Below are positions 15,312-24,353 of a stretch of 49,780 nucleotides of DNA, piece after piece (the stretch's first letter is position 1; each line of letters opens with the position of its first letter). Origin of the DNA: Candidatus Gastranaerophilales bacterium (GTDB lineage: Bacteria; Cyanobacteriota; Vampirovibrionia; Gastranaerophilales; Gastranaerophilaceae). The stretch is from the NCBI GenBank assembly GCA_944325075.1, contig CALUYU010000009.1, forward strand, positions 1-49,780, given 5' to 3'. The position numbers and the translations under genes were made by a program. The notes under the pieces are model-generated. The model was given only the letters and a program-made list of their open reading frames with translations, did not search any database and was not told the origin of the DNA.

Positions 15312-17539
15312 TCCCTTTTTATATTTAAAAGCATTTCGTTAGGGATGAATACATCGTTAACTCCAACTGCGGCATTAACAAAAACAAATTCCATATTTTC
15401 ATCATGATCAATATCAAGATTTGAAAACGGAATTTTTAAATCAATAACTTTTCCGAATACGGCAGTAATATCTTTTGGATTTTCTAATACCCAAAGATTT
15501 CCGGGTATTGATTTTATTAATCTTACAAGACGTAATTCTCCGTTTCTGACAGATAACTGTAATTCATTATGAAATTTCTGTTTTGTTATTGGTAAAATAT
15601 CTTCTGTTTTATTAATTAGTCTTACCGGAGAAAGTGAATGTTTTTTCGAAGAATTTCTTGTGTAAACATACATTTGATAAACCGCATCATCTCTTGTCGG
15701 ATTTTCAAGAATGTAATTATTCAGGTAAAATCTTAAATAAAAATTGTCTTTGTCGTAGCCAAAGCATATTCTGTCGAAAAGCTTATTTGCTTTTAACACC
15801 GGCCCGTCCGGAATATCAATACATCCGGCATTAAGCCATGAATCATCATCCTGATTGTCAATCCCGTCCAAAACCGGCTGAATTTCTCCGCGTGGGTATC
15901 TTGAAGGTTTAGTAATTGCAGTTAAAAGCGGATCATCCAAATAATCCGGAACATCAAGCCCAAGGTAAATATATATATTCTTTAAATGTTCCCTGAACAA
16001 ATAGTCAAATATATTGTCCCGTCCGGAATCGTTCGGTTCGCCATACCACCAGAACCAGTCGCTTCCTTCACACACAAAGAGTTCTTTTCTCGCAAGATCA
16101 ATATTGGGATGCAGCGGATTTTCTTTGACAAATTTACAAAAATCATCCCTTACATTTTTCAGATATCTCCAGGCAAGATTTTTTATCGGCTCGTCAATCC
16201 AGAGTTTAAAGTTTCGGTTAATCCAGGAGCCTGATTTAATTTTATTTAGCGGTTTATGGTGTTTTTCATTTTCAATATAATCGCTTATAAGAACAGTTTC
16301 AAGACTTTCATCTTCATCAATAAGCTTATAAAGTGTTTTGAGGAAAATTCTGCCGTCCTGAGGGTAGTTTTCCCAGCAGTTTTCTCCGTCCATAGCAATA
16401 GTCAAAAGATGGTTTTCATCAGGAGATGACAGTAATTTGCTCTGCATGACTTTAATTCGTTCATAGAGATCTTTTGCTGCAAGTTCAGAATCATAATTGG
16501 GATATTCAAAACCTATAAGATTTGAAATCATCGCATTTCTAAAAATCATTTTTAAACCGTTTTTATATTCGTATGATTTAAGAAGATGATACGGATCTTC
16601 CAGATATCCTTTGAAATCTCTTATGAACTCAAAGTTTATTGAGGCAGACAAAATCCCCTCATCAGAAATAGTCCACTCAAGTCCAAGCTCCTTAAACAAA
16701 TCCAGCTCTTTGGGACTTACACAATGTTCTGAGGGCCAAATTCCTTTAGGCCGTTTGCCGATAAGTTCTTCTATCCGGTCTAATGCTGTTTGCGTTTGAA
16801 TTTTTGCATCAAGTGACATTTTTAAATCAGAAGGCAGACCTTCCGTATTTGTAAGTTTTATCGATTTGATATCAAGTAAAATCGGTAAAATCGGGTGGTA
16901 ATAAGGACTTGTTGTAACTTCAACTTTCCCTCTTTTAACATATTCTCTGTATGCCGGAATAATTTTTCTAATAATTTCTCTTTGTATATCTATTATATTT
17001 TGCCGGTCTTTAAGAGAATAATTTTTCCCTTTTTTAATTAATTTTTTCAATTTGGGGAATTGTTCTGCATACTCAGGATCAAACCAAACAAGGTTAAACA
17101 AAGCCATTAAGTCCGAATATTCCTGATCAGTAAAAGCGTTTATGTCTACTTCAGAAAAAGATTGGCGCTTTTGAAATAACTTATTATACTGTGGATAAGG
17201 ATAAATCATTGTTTTATAATTTGCATCAAAAAAATTGTTTAGAATAAATTCCTTATCCTCATCATTTAGCTCCTCAACCGGGGTAACAGTTAATCTTGAA
17301 TGCAGATCATGCGCGTTTTTTTCACCATAGTCAATTAACGCATCAAGAAGCACAGGCACAAGGTTTACATTAACCTTTATATCCTTGAATTCGTCAACAA
17401 TTGTTATCATATCAAGATAATCCTTAACCGCGTGCAGACGAACCCATGCCATTAAATAATCGCCATCTGGCGACAACTGGTAAACCGGCTGATGCATGTG
17501 CCAATAGAATGCTATGGATAATTTTTTTGTCTGACTCAT
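15308..17539 (-). CDS. Glycoside hydrolase family 57 alpha-glucanase-like protein
   Basis: GH57 enzymes cleave or transfer alpha-glucan (glycogen/starch). The 743-residue protein has HMHQPVY near the N-terminus, VTTSPYYHPILP, the nucleophile region GIWPSEHCVS and the acid/base region AMDGENCWENYP. This set fits the amylopullulanase-like branch. The C-terminal 200 residues look like a beta-rich accessory domain. No signal peptide is present, so it is likely cytosolic. ATG 17539 is preferred over 17542 because a -10 GATAAT (17551-17546) ends exactly 6 nt before it. It is divergent from a ROK kinase, which suggests breakdown of storage glucan followed by phosphorylation. The exact substrate is not determined. 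Confidence 0.88.
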   Translation of the reverse strand: MSQTKKLSIAFYWHMHQPVYQLSPDGDYLMAWVRLHAVKDYLDMITIVDEFKDIKVNVNLVPVLLDALIDYGEKNAHDLHSRLTVTPVEELNDEDKEFILNNFFDANYKTMIYPYPQYNKLFQKRQSFSEVDINAFTDQEYSDLMALFNLVWFDPEYAEQFPKLKKLIKKGKNYSLKDRQNIIDIQREIIRKIIPAYREYVKRGKVEVTTSPYYHPILPILLDIKSIKLTNTEGLPSDLKMSLDAKIQTQTALDRIEELIGKRPKGIWPSEHCVSPKELDLFKELGLEWTISDEGILSASINFEFIRDFKGYLEDPYHLLKSYEYKNGLKMIFRNAMISNLIGFEYPNYDSELAAKDLYERIKVMQSKLLSSPDENHLLTIAMDGENCWENYPQDGRIFLKTLYKLIDEDESLETVLISDYIENEKHHKPLNKIKSGSWINRNFKLWIDEPIKNLAWRYLKNVRDDFCKFVKENPLHPNIDLARKELFVCEGSDWFWWYGEPNDSGRDNIFDYLFREHLKNIYIYLGLDVPDYLDDPLLTAITKPSRYPRGEIQPVLDGIDNQDDDSWLNAGCIDIPDGPVLKANKLFDRICFGYDKDNFYLRFYLNNYILENPTRDDAVYQMYVYTRNSSKKHSLSPVRLINKTEDILPITKQKFHNELQLSVRNGELRLVRLIKSIPGNLWVLENPKDITAVFGKVIDLKIPFSNLDIDHDENMEFVFVNAAVGVNDVFIPNEMLLNIKRD

Positions 17540-17661
17540 CATAGAATTATCTTAACTCCGAATGTAAGTAAATTATATCACTTAAACAGAATAAATGTAA
17601 AGGTTGTTTTTTCCATCAGGCTTGTTATTATAACATTTGAATGTATGGCGGAATTTTATGT

Positions 17662-17667
17662 TATAAT
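17662..17667 (+). promoter_or_regulatory. -10 box for ROK kinase gene, leaderless arrangement
   Basis: TATAAT ends 6 nt before ATG 17674. A TTGAAT lies 19 nt upstream (17637-17642). No SD is present. Confidence 0.5.
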
Positions 17668-17673
17668 ACTTAT

Positions 17674-18627
17674 ATGAAAAAATATTCAATTGGAATTGAT
17701 TTGGGCGGGACAAAGATTTTAACGGCCCTTATTGATAAAAATAACGGAGAAGTTGCCGGTTTTGTAAAAAAGAAAACGAAGAAGGAAAAAGGGCCTGAAA
17801 ATATAGTTCGGAAAATGCTCGACAGTATTACTGAAGTGATGGCGGAAACCGGGGCTGGCCTGAGTGATATTTCATCAATCGGAATTGCGGCAGCAGGCCA
17901 GATAGATCGTAATAACGGCGTTATTATCGGTGCGCCCAATTTAGAATGCTATGATTTGAATTTACGCCAAATTGTTCAAAGTGAATTTGATATTCCGGTT
18001 TTTCTTGGAAATGATGTTGAAGCTGCTGCAATAGGAGAGATGAAGTTTGGAGCTGCAAAAGGTGTTAAAGATTTTGTCTGCGTATTTGTGGGAACAGGAG
18101 TCGGAGCTTGTATCGTTAAGGACGGAAAGGTTATCCGCGGAGCTACCGGAACAGCTGGCGAAATTGGTCATATTATTGTAGATTTAAATGGAAGACCTTG
18201 TGCTTGCGGGGCACACGGGTGTCTTGAGGCTTATGCGTCCCGTTCTGCTATAGAAAAAAGAATCGAAGGAGCCTTAAAAAAAGGTAGACATTCTGTTATT
18301 TTAGATTATTTAACAGACGGGAAGTCAATTACGTCAAATATGATAAGAAAATCTATTGAACGTGAAGATGAATTGGTTACTCATTGTGTTGATGAGGCAT
18401 CTGCTTATCTCTCAGGAGGCCTTGCCAGCATAATAAATTTTATAAATCCTGAGCTTATAGTTTTAGGTGGTGGACTTATTGAGGCAGTTGATTATTTTTA
18501 CCGGAAAACAATAAAAAATGCCAGACTAAAATCTCTTCCGGTTCCTGCTGTAAAAATAGAGTTTAAAAAAGCTGCATTGGGTGACTTTTCCGGTGTAATC
18601 GGGGCTGCTTATCTTGAGGAATGTTAA
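17674..18627 (+). CDS. ROK-family sugar kinase, probably glucokinase
   Basis: 317 residues from ATG 17674 (MKKYSIGIDLGGTKI, the ATP phosphate-1 motif). Other motifs are GNDVEAAA, VGTGVGACIV, GATGTAGEIGHI and the ROK zinc motif CACGAHGCLEAYAS. The ROK family includes glucokinases, fructokinases, N-acetylmannosamine kinases and repressors; no N-terminal HTH is present, so this is a kinase. The neighbouring GH57 gene makes glucose the likely substrate, an inference. An in-frame ATG at 17641 is rejected because it lies upstream of the -10 box. Confidence 0.9.
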   Translation: MKKYSIGIDLGGTKILTALIDKNNGEVAGFVKKKTKKEKGPENIVRKMLDSITEVMAETGAGLSDISSIGIAAAGQIDRNNGVIIGAPNLECYDLNLRQIVQSEFDIPVFLGNDVEAAAIGEMKFGAAKGVKDFVCVFVGTGVGACIVKDGKVIRGATGTAGEIGHIIVDLNGRPCACGAHGCLEAYASRSAIEKRIEGALKKGRHSVILDYLTDGKSITSNMIRKSIEREDELVTHCVDEASAYLSGGLASIINFINPELIVLGGGLIEAVDYFYRKTIKNARLKSLPVPAVKIEFKKAALGDFSGVIGAAYLEEC

Positions 18628-18819
18628 TTAAAGGGGCTCCTTTTAAAATATACATATTAAGCCTTTTATAGCTTGATATTTTTTAACATACTACATAAAA
18701 TTTCAAAAATGGTGTATAATATAAAAGTCTATGTAAAAATCAGACAGGTAATTTTAAGCCTTCTTAAGAAAGTAAAGTCTTGAAATTACGTTGGTGTAAA
18801 TTAAATTTTGCAGGTACAA
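18628..18819. other. Intergenic leader region before the second GGDEF gene
   Basis: A weak terminator-like hairpin AAAGG/CCTTTT lies at 18630-18645. Further on, GTAATTT (from 18749) pairs with AAATTAC (ending near 18790), enclosing a 28-nt loop in the probable 5' UTR. It does not match the c-di-GMP riboswitch classes I know. Confidence 0.35.
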
Positions 18820-20712
18820 ATGGGCTTTTTCGATAAATTTAATGAAGTAAGAAAAAAAATTTCCGAAGTAGAAGAAAATCTATACCACGGGAAACAGGAT
18901 TTTCTTGAAATTTATGAACGGAATCTTCAATTAGAACAGGAAATCGAAGAACGTACCAGAGAACTTAATATTGCAAACAAGCGTATGCTTACGCTGCAGA
19001 ATATTCTGGATATGATGAATTCTGCAAAACCCCTTCATAACGTACTTGATACCATTGTTAACAGTATTCAGGGTGAGTTTGGCTATGTTCACAGCTCAAT
19101 AATGCGAAAAGAACAGGATAATAAAGGTCTTTATCTTGCAGTGGCCGCTGAGGCCGTTAATGAAACAATTAAACGCGCTGATAATATTTTGGAAACCCCA
19201 ATTCAGGCAAGACGTTTGGCTTACCTGCCAGACGGAATGTTCGCTATGGCACTGGAAAATAAAAAAATAATTCAGTCAAGGGATATCAGAAGTTCACTTA
19301 AAGCTATTATGCCGGATGTGGAAGATACGGTTATTGATAAAATATTAACAGACAAATCCATTCGTTCTATTATAGTAATTCCTCTTTACGCAATGGAAAA
19401 AGCGTTTGGCGTGTTTTGTGTTTTTTCTTCAAGAGAAGAACTGGCTGAGTCTGAAACAGATTTCCTTTCAACTTTTGCCCAGCAGATTGAACTTGCTATT
19501 ACCATTGCGGATTTGTTTGAAAAAGTTAAAGCCCAGGCTGTAACCGATGGTCTGACAGGACTTTATAACAGGCGATATTTTGAAGAGTATTTGAAAAAAG
19601 AAGTAACCCGCGCTAAACGTATAAACCAGCCTTTTAGCATTATTGGCCTTGATCTTGATTTCCTGAAAAAAATCAATGACAAATATGGTCATGCATATGG
19701 AGACCTTGCAATAAAAACAATAGCAGATGTTTTAAAGTCAAATGCCCGTTCAATAGATACTGCTGCAAGGATGGGAGGAGAAGAGTTTAATATAATTCTA
19801 CCCGGAGTAAAGTCTGATGGGGCAATGATTGCGGCAGAAAGAATCCGGAAAGCTATTGAAAATACAAATTTGGAAAAAATCGGTAATATTACGGCAAGTA
19901 TTGGGGTTGCAACTTTTCTTGAACATTCTGACAATATTGATGAGATTTTAGAACTTACAGATCAGGCCATGTATCTTTCTAAGCGTAACGGACGAAACAG
20001 GGTTACTCTTGCAAAACCAATTGATGAAACTTCCTGGCAGGAACTTGCTGTTAGTGCATTTTTAGATATTCTTGGAAAAAGAAAAATTCCTTTGTCGGAA
20101 GATTTCAAAAATGATCTCTCCGCAAAACTTGTAAGTACAGAACCTCAAAGTGAAGTGCTTTATTCCGTGGCTGACTTGCTCACTCAGGTATATAATCCGT
20201 TACATGTTCAAGGTGGTGTAAAGCTGAAGGTTCTTGCGGCCGTTAGTCTTGCAAAACGTTTTGACCTTTCAAAAGAAGAAATTGATAATTTAAGAATTGC
20301 CATGCTGCTTTATGATATAGGAAATCTTCTTGTCCCTCAGGAAATTTTCAGAAAAACCGCTCCTTTAACTGACGAGGAAAAGAATTCGATAAAAGAACAT
20401 CCGGTTATTGCTGCTAAAAAAATATTAAATCCTATTTCATATATTCAGGAGATAATCCCTATTATTGAATCTCACCATGAAAATTGGGATGGAAGCGGAT
20501 ATCCCGCAAATCTCTCAAAAGATGAAATCCCGGTAAGTTCACAGATTATTTTAATTGTGGATGCTTTTTTTGCGTTAATTGAACAAAGGCCTTATCGCGA
20601 TAAAATGTCCCCGGCAGAGGCTCTTGAATTAATTAAACAAGATTCGGGGAAAAAATGGAATTCAGCACTTGTAAATGAGTTTGTAGCACTTATAGAAAAT
20701 GAATTAAAATAG
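18820..20712 (+). CDS. GAF-GGDEF protein with degenerate HD-GYP domain
   Basis: 630 residues. An N-terminal coiled coil (about 15-60) is followed by a GAF-like domain (about 75-235), a GGDEF domain with a canonical GGEEF (about 319-323), and an HD-GYP-like domain (about 440-625). In the last, the HD catalytic pair has become YD (Y498-D499, LLYDIGNLLVP), while HPVIAAKK and SHHENWDGSGYP remain. The protein should therefore make c-di-GMP, and may sense rather than cleave it. Start ATG 18820 has AGGT 4 nt upstream; a TTG four codons earlier is possible. It is followed within 5 nt by thiL. Confidence 0.88.
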   Translation: MGFFDKFNEVRKKISEVEENLYHGKQDFLEIYERNLQLEQEIEERTRELNIANKRMLTLQNILDMMNSAKPLHNVLDTIVNSIQGEFGYVHSSIMRKEQDNKGLYLAVAAEAVNETIKRADNILETPIQARRLAYLPDGMFAMALENKKIIQSRDIRSSLKAIMPDVEDTVIDKILTDKSIRSIIVIPLYAMEKAFGVFCVFSSREELAESETDFLSTFAQQIELAITIADLFEKVKAQAVTDGLTGLYNRRYFEEYLKKEVTRAKRINQPFSIIGLDLDFLKKINDKYGHAYGDLAIKTIADVLKSNARSIDTAARMGGEEFNIILPGVKSDGAMIAAERIRKAIENTNLEKIGNITASIGVATFLEHSDNIDEILELTDQAMYLSKRNGRNRVTLAKPIDETSWQELAVSAFLDILGKRKIPLSEDFKNDLSAKLVSTEPQSEVLYSVADLLTQVYNPLHVQGGVKLKVLAAVSLAKRFDLSKEEIDNLRIAMLLYDIGNLLVPQEIFRKTAPLTDEEKNSIKEHPVIAAKKILNPISYIQEIIPIIESHHENWDGSGYPANLSKDEIPVSSQIILIVDAFFALIEQRPYRDKMSPAEALELIKQDSGKKWNSALVNEFVALIENELK

Positions 20713-20716
20713 AAAA

Positions 20717-21637
20717 ATGAAAGAAAAAGACTTCATAAGCATTATACAAACAACTTTAAATTCAAAATATATCGGAGACGATTGTGCATATTTAAAGGAT
20801 TTAGGTATTGTTGTTACGCAGGATAACCTTGTTGAGGATGTTCATTTTTCCGGAAATTATGCTGATCCTTATCAAATCGGTTACAAGGCGGTTATGGTAA
20901 ATATCTCTGATATATGTGCAAGCGGCGGTATCCCTAAATATTTAACAATAGGTTTATCCCTGCCTGATAACATTAATGAAAATTTTATAAAAGAGTTTTA
21001 TAGAGGTGCAAAATCTGCCGCGGGCAGAGTTGAAATTGTCGGAGGTGATATCACCGGCGGAAGTAAAATCTTTATTTCCGTCACGGCAATTGGTTCAGCC
21101 TTGGATAGAAACATTTCATCAAGACGTAACGCTGTTGTCGGGCAGAAAATAGTAATTTCAGGGGAGCATGGTTCATCGGGCGCCGGACTTAATCTACTTT
21201 CAGGTAAGCAATATAACTGTTTGACAGATGAAGAAAAGAAACAATTGATTAATGCTCATCTTATGCCTTCTGCTCAGCTTGAATTTTCCGGGAAAATTCA
21301 AAAGTGTGTATATGGCAAATACGCAATGATGGATACTTCTGACGGTTTGGCAGATGCATTGGCTGCAATTGCCTATGAAAGTTCTGTTTTGATTGAAGTG
21401 GATTTTAATAAAATTCCTCACTCAAAATCTATTGAAAAGCTGCCTGATTATCATAACCTTGTTCTTTATGGGGGTGAAGATTACGGGCTTGTAGCCTCTG
21501 TTGACTCTCCTGGGGATCTTTTGGTTATTGGCGAGGTCAGGGCCGGAGAAGGGGTAAAGATAAACTATGACGGATATTCGGAATTTTTAACAAAAAAGGA
21601 TGTAGAAGAAAAAATATTTAAACATTTTAAGGAGTAA
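20717..21637 (+). CDS. thiL: Thiamine-monophosphate kinase
   Basis: Phosphorylates thiamine monophosphate to thiamine diphosphate. The protein has 306 residues. Motifs are YIGDDCAYL, DNLVEDVHF, NISDICASGG, VGGDITGG, MMDTSDGLADAL and YGGEDYGLV. It starts 4 nt after the preceding stop and ends 3 nt before ispD, so the three genes form an operon. Confidence 0.94.
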   Translation: MKEKDFISIIQTTLNSKYIGDDCAYLKDLGIVVTQDNLVEDVHFSGNYADPYQIGYKAVMVNISDICASGGIPKYLTIGLSLPDNINENFIKEFYRGAKSAAGRVEIVGGDITGGSKIFISVTAIGSALDRNISSRRNAVVGQKIVISGEHGSSGAGLNLLSGKQYNCLTDEEKKQLINAHLMPSAQLEFSGKIQKCVYGKYAMMDTSDGLADALAAIAYESSVLIEVDFNKIPHSKSIEKLPDYHNLVLYGGEDYGLVASVDSPGDLLVIGEVRAGEGVKINYDGYSEFLTKKDVEEKIFKHFKE

Positions 21638-21640
21638 ACA

Positions 21641-22291
21641 ATGTCAGTAAATGCAATAATTACAGCCGGAGGGACATCTTCCAGGTTCGGTCATAAAAAT
21701 AAATTACTTGAAAAAATTAACGGGATTGAGGTTATCAAATATACCGTTAATGCTTTCAGATACTCTAAAGCCGATAAAATTATAATATGTGCACATATTT
21801 CAATAATGGATGAACTAAAGGATATCTTTAAAGACTATGAAAATGTTGAGATTATAGAAGGCGGAGCAACAAGACAGCAGTCTGTATATAACGGGTTAAA
21901 ACATGAAAAAGCTGATTATGTGGTAATTCACGACGCAGCCAGACCGGTTATAACACCTGAATTGATTAATATCTGTATTGAAATGGTAAAAGAGGTAAAG
22001 GCTCTCTCTGTTATGACCAAAACAATTGATACAATAAAAGAAGTTGAGCACGGTAAAATCGTAAGAACAATTGACCGGGCTAAATTATACAATACCCAAA
22101 CTCCTCAGGCCTTTGAATATGATATGATTTTGTCGGCTCACCGAAGATACGAAAATAGAACCTTCACGGATGACGCTGCTCTGATTGAAGAAATGGGCGG
22201 AACTGTATATGTTGTCGACGGCAGCTATAGAAATATAAAAATTACGACCCAAAGTGATATTGAATTGGCAAAAGTTTATCTTGAAAATTAA
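21641..22291 (+). CDS. ispD: 2-C-methyl-D-erythritol 4-phosphate cytidylyltransferase
   Basis: Third enzyme of the MEP isoprenoid pathway; it transfers CMP from CTP to methylerythritol phosphate. The protein has 216 residues. Motifs are ITAGGTSSRFG...NKLLEKI (CTP loop), GGATRQQSVYNGL, VVIHDAARP and NTQTPQAF. The SD AAGGAG lies 6 nt before the ATG. ispG of the same pathway lies at 25140. Confidence 0.94.
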   Translation: MSVNAIITAGGTSSRFGHKNKLLEKINGIEVIKYTVNAFRYSKADKIIICAHISIMDELKDIFKDYENVEIIEGGATRQQSVYNGLKHEKADYVVIHDAARPVITPELINICIEMVKEVKALSVMTKTIDTIKEVEHGKIVRTIDRAKLYNTQTPQAFEYDMILSAHRRYENRTFTDDAALIEEMGGTVYVVDGSYRNIKITTQSDIELAKVYLEN

Positions 22292-22387
22292 TTTGTAAAC
22301 TTATGTAAAATTTCATATGCACAATAGCAAAGATTTTTTTTCTTGGCTTTAAAATATAATAAAAATAAGGTTCACAAAGGAGAAAAT

Positions 22388-23062
22388 ATGGACGTAAAAA
22401 GAGTTGAAGGCGTTGCGATTCCAACCGCTATAGCAGCAGTAGCCGCTGGTACTGCCGGATATGTGATACCAAAAGCTGTTACTAAAAACGGAGAAATGTC
22501 TGATATGTTCGTTAAATATGTCGCAGGCGGCTTAAACGCCAGTGATATAAAATTGATGAAAGAAGCTGATTCTTTGGATAAGATTAATCCGTTCATTACA
22601 GACGAAGAAGTATTAAAATTAAAAGGTGATAGAAACAGAGTATTAGATTATGCTGCTAGAAAATTGAAGAAAGCAAATGCCGCTCTTGAAAAATTCGCAA
22701 CAAAACATGCGGATGCATTGGGTATAAAACCAAAAGAAGGTCAAAAGTTAAGTGATGCAGTAAAAGCATACCTTGTTGGTAAAGATGCTGCTGCAGTTAA
22801 AGAAGATTTCCTGCCTTCTTCAACAAGAAGAATTTTGGAATCACAAACTTATATTGATGAAGTTCAAGATGCATTTGGAGAAGTTTATGATTCAGCGGCT
22901 AAAAAGTTCAAAAGCGGTGAAGGCATAGACGAAACTGTAAAATTCTTCAAGAAGGCTGCAAGAAATATGAAACTTACAGTAGGCGGTGCGTGGGCCTTAG
23001 CCGGTGGCGGCATTGCATTGGCAAGTACAATAATTGCAGATCGTATTTCTCATAGATCTTAA
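22388..23062 (+). CDS. Unknown protein with hydrophobic N- and C-terminal segments
   Basis: 224 residues from ATG 22388, which has AAAGGAG 7 nt upstream; an upstream in-frame start at 22343 has no SD and is rejected. An Ala/Gly-rich hydrophobic stretch near the N-terminus (IPTAIAAVAAGTAGYVIP) and another near the C-terminus (GGAWALAGGGIALASTIIA) flank a Lys/Ala/Glu-rich helical middle. Both ends could sit in a membrane. The family was not recognised. It has its own terminator. Confidence 0.75.
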   Translation: MDVKRVEGVAIPTAIAAVAAGTAGYVIPKAVTKNGEMSDMFVKYVAGGLNASDIKLMKEADSLDKINPFITDEEVLKLKGDRNRVLDYAARKLKKANAALEKFATKHADALGIKPKEGQKLSDAVKAYLVGKDAAAVKEDFLPSSTRRILESQTYIDEVQDAFGEVYDSAAKKFKSGEGIDETVKFFKKAARNMKLTVGGAWALAGGGIALASTIIADRISHRS

Positions 23063-23139
23063 TATTTGGAACTATTCGATAAGTTCTTATTCCGGAACTT
23101 AAATTCCTCCTTTTTTACAGAATAGTTTCAAATAAAATT

Positions 23140-23165
23140 ACACCGCTAAAGTTTTTTAGCGGTGT
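23140..23165 (+). terminator. Hairpin after the 22388-23062 gene
   Basis: ACACCGCTAAA pairs with TTTAGCGGTGT over 11 bp around GTTT, followed by CCATTTTTA. The T run is short but the stem is strong. Confidence 0.65.
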
Positions 23166-23201
23166 CCATTTTTATATAAATAAGAAAAAAGGAGAAAATT
23201 T

Positions 23202-23387
23202 TTATTCGTTAAATATAGATGGTTTCCCGTGAATATTTTTGCTATCTTCCGGAGAGAATATTGTCTGGCAGTTAATTTCAACAATTTTGGAAACAGAGTT
23301 ATCTTTTGTATCCTTCTGTTTTAAATCATTCCAATATGATTTTCCCAGATCGGGAAGTCCCTGCTGTATTTCGTTGAAATTTCCCAT
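23202..23387 (-). CDS. Small protein of 61 residues, unknown function
   Basis: Begins MGNFNEIQQGLPDLGKSYW and continues as a polar, mostly charged sequence with one Cys. A purine-rich AAAGGGAAAC lies just before the ATG and may act as an SD. There is no signal peptide. It lies downstream of the response regulator on the same strand. Function not recognised. Confidence 0.45.
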   Translation of the reverse strand: MGNFNEIQQGLPDLGKSYWNDLKQKDTKDNSVSKIVEINCQTIFSPEDSKNIHGKPSIFNE

Positions 23388-23475
23388 ATTGTTTCCCTTT
23401 CCCTGACATGGTGTTATATCGTCATAATTCGGGAAATCTTGAGCTTATTTATAAAAATTGTTACAAAACTTAAAA

Positions 23476-24144
23476 TCAGACCAAACCTTCTTTCAATGCT
23501 TTTACTGCGGCCTGAGTCCGGTCATCTACAACAAGTTTTTGTATTATATTGCATACGTGTGCTTTTGCTGTATGTTCTGAAATCGTAAGTTCCTGTGCAA
23601 TTTCATTGTTAGATTTCCCGTCAACCACAAGTTTCAGGACTTCATATTCTCTTTGAGTGAGATTTGCGTGCTGTTCTTTAAACATTGCTCTGGACATTTG
23701 TCTTGGAGGAACAACTCCACAGTTTTTGTCACGCAATATTGGGACAACCTGGGGATCAAGCCACATTGCTCCGTCTTTAACTGTTTTTATAATCATTTTT
23801 AATATTTCAATATTTATATCTTTCATAACATAAGCCCTTGCTCCGGCATGGAGTGAGTCCATAACTTCCTGTTCTGAAAGATGGGATGTTAAAATTAGTA
23901 TTCTTGCTTGGTTATTTATCTCTAGAATTCTTTTTGTCGCTTCTATTCCGCTGATATCCGGCAGGCCTATGTCCATTAAAACAACGTCCGGATGCGATAT
24001 TTTATAATTCTCTACTGCCTCTTTTCCGCTTTGGGCCTCTGATATAACCTCAAGTTCGTCATGTTCTTCAAACAGAGATTTCAATCCGACTCTCATAAGC
24101 TTATGATCTTCTACTAATAATATTCTTACCGGTGATATTTCCAT
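23476..24144 (-). CDS. NarL/FixJ-type response regulator
   Basis: 222 residues: an N-terminal receiver domain (phosphoacceptor Asp in VVLMDIGLPD, conserved T/S in LTSH, K in VMKDI) and a C-terminal LuxR-type HTH (LTQREYEVLKLVVDGKSNNEIAQ, TISEHTAKAHV). It binds DNA when phosphorylated. The SD GGAGGAG lies just before the ATG. No histidine kinase is adjacent, so it is an orphan here, and the signal and targets are unknown. A roughly 30-residue insertion between the two domains is slightly long. Confidence 0.9.
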   Translation of the reverse strand: MEISPVRILLVEDHKLMRVGLKSLFEEHDELEVISEAQSGKEAVENYKISHPDVVLMDIGLPDISGIEATKRILEINNQARILILTSHLSEQEVMDSLHAGARAYVMKDINIEILKMIIKTVKDGAMWLDPQVVPILRDKNCGVVPPRQMSRAMFKEQHANLTQREYEVLKLVVDGKSNNEIAQELTISEHTAKAHVCNIIQKLVVDDRTQAAVKALKEGLV

Positions 24145-24353
24145 ATCTCCTCCTGATTTAATTTTTATTTTTCATTTTATTTATAAAATATATTGTTTGT
24201 TTTTTAATCGGCCTCAATTTATTTGGGATAAGCTAATATTATATGTTTGAGATTTATAAGTGAAATTTGTCATAAAAAAAGAAATACTATCTGTAAATTT
24301 TAAATAAAAAACAGATAGTATTCTTTTAAAAAAAAAACTTTAGAATAAATAAA
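24145..24353. other. Intergenic region with minus-strand terminator
   Basis: Holds a hairpin AATACTATCTG (24283-24293) / CAGATAGTATT (24312-24322). Read on the minus strand it is followed by seven T (24279-24273), so it terminates the phosphoesterase gene. The rest is the AT-rich promoter region of the response regulator. Confidence 0.7.

Noticed and set aside
18650-18819. c-di-GMP riboswitch before the GGDEF gene
   Set aside because: A GTAATTT/AAATTAC stem is present but the conserved GEMM core motifs are not.
22343-22387. N-terminal extension of the 22388 gene
   Set aside because: The upstream start has no SD, while AAAGGAG lies 7 nt before ATG 22388.
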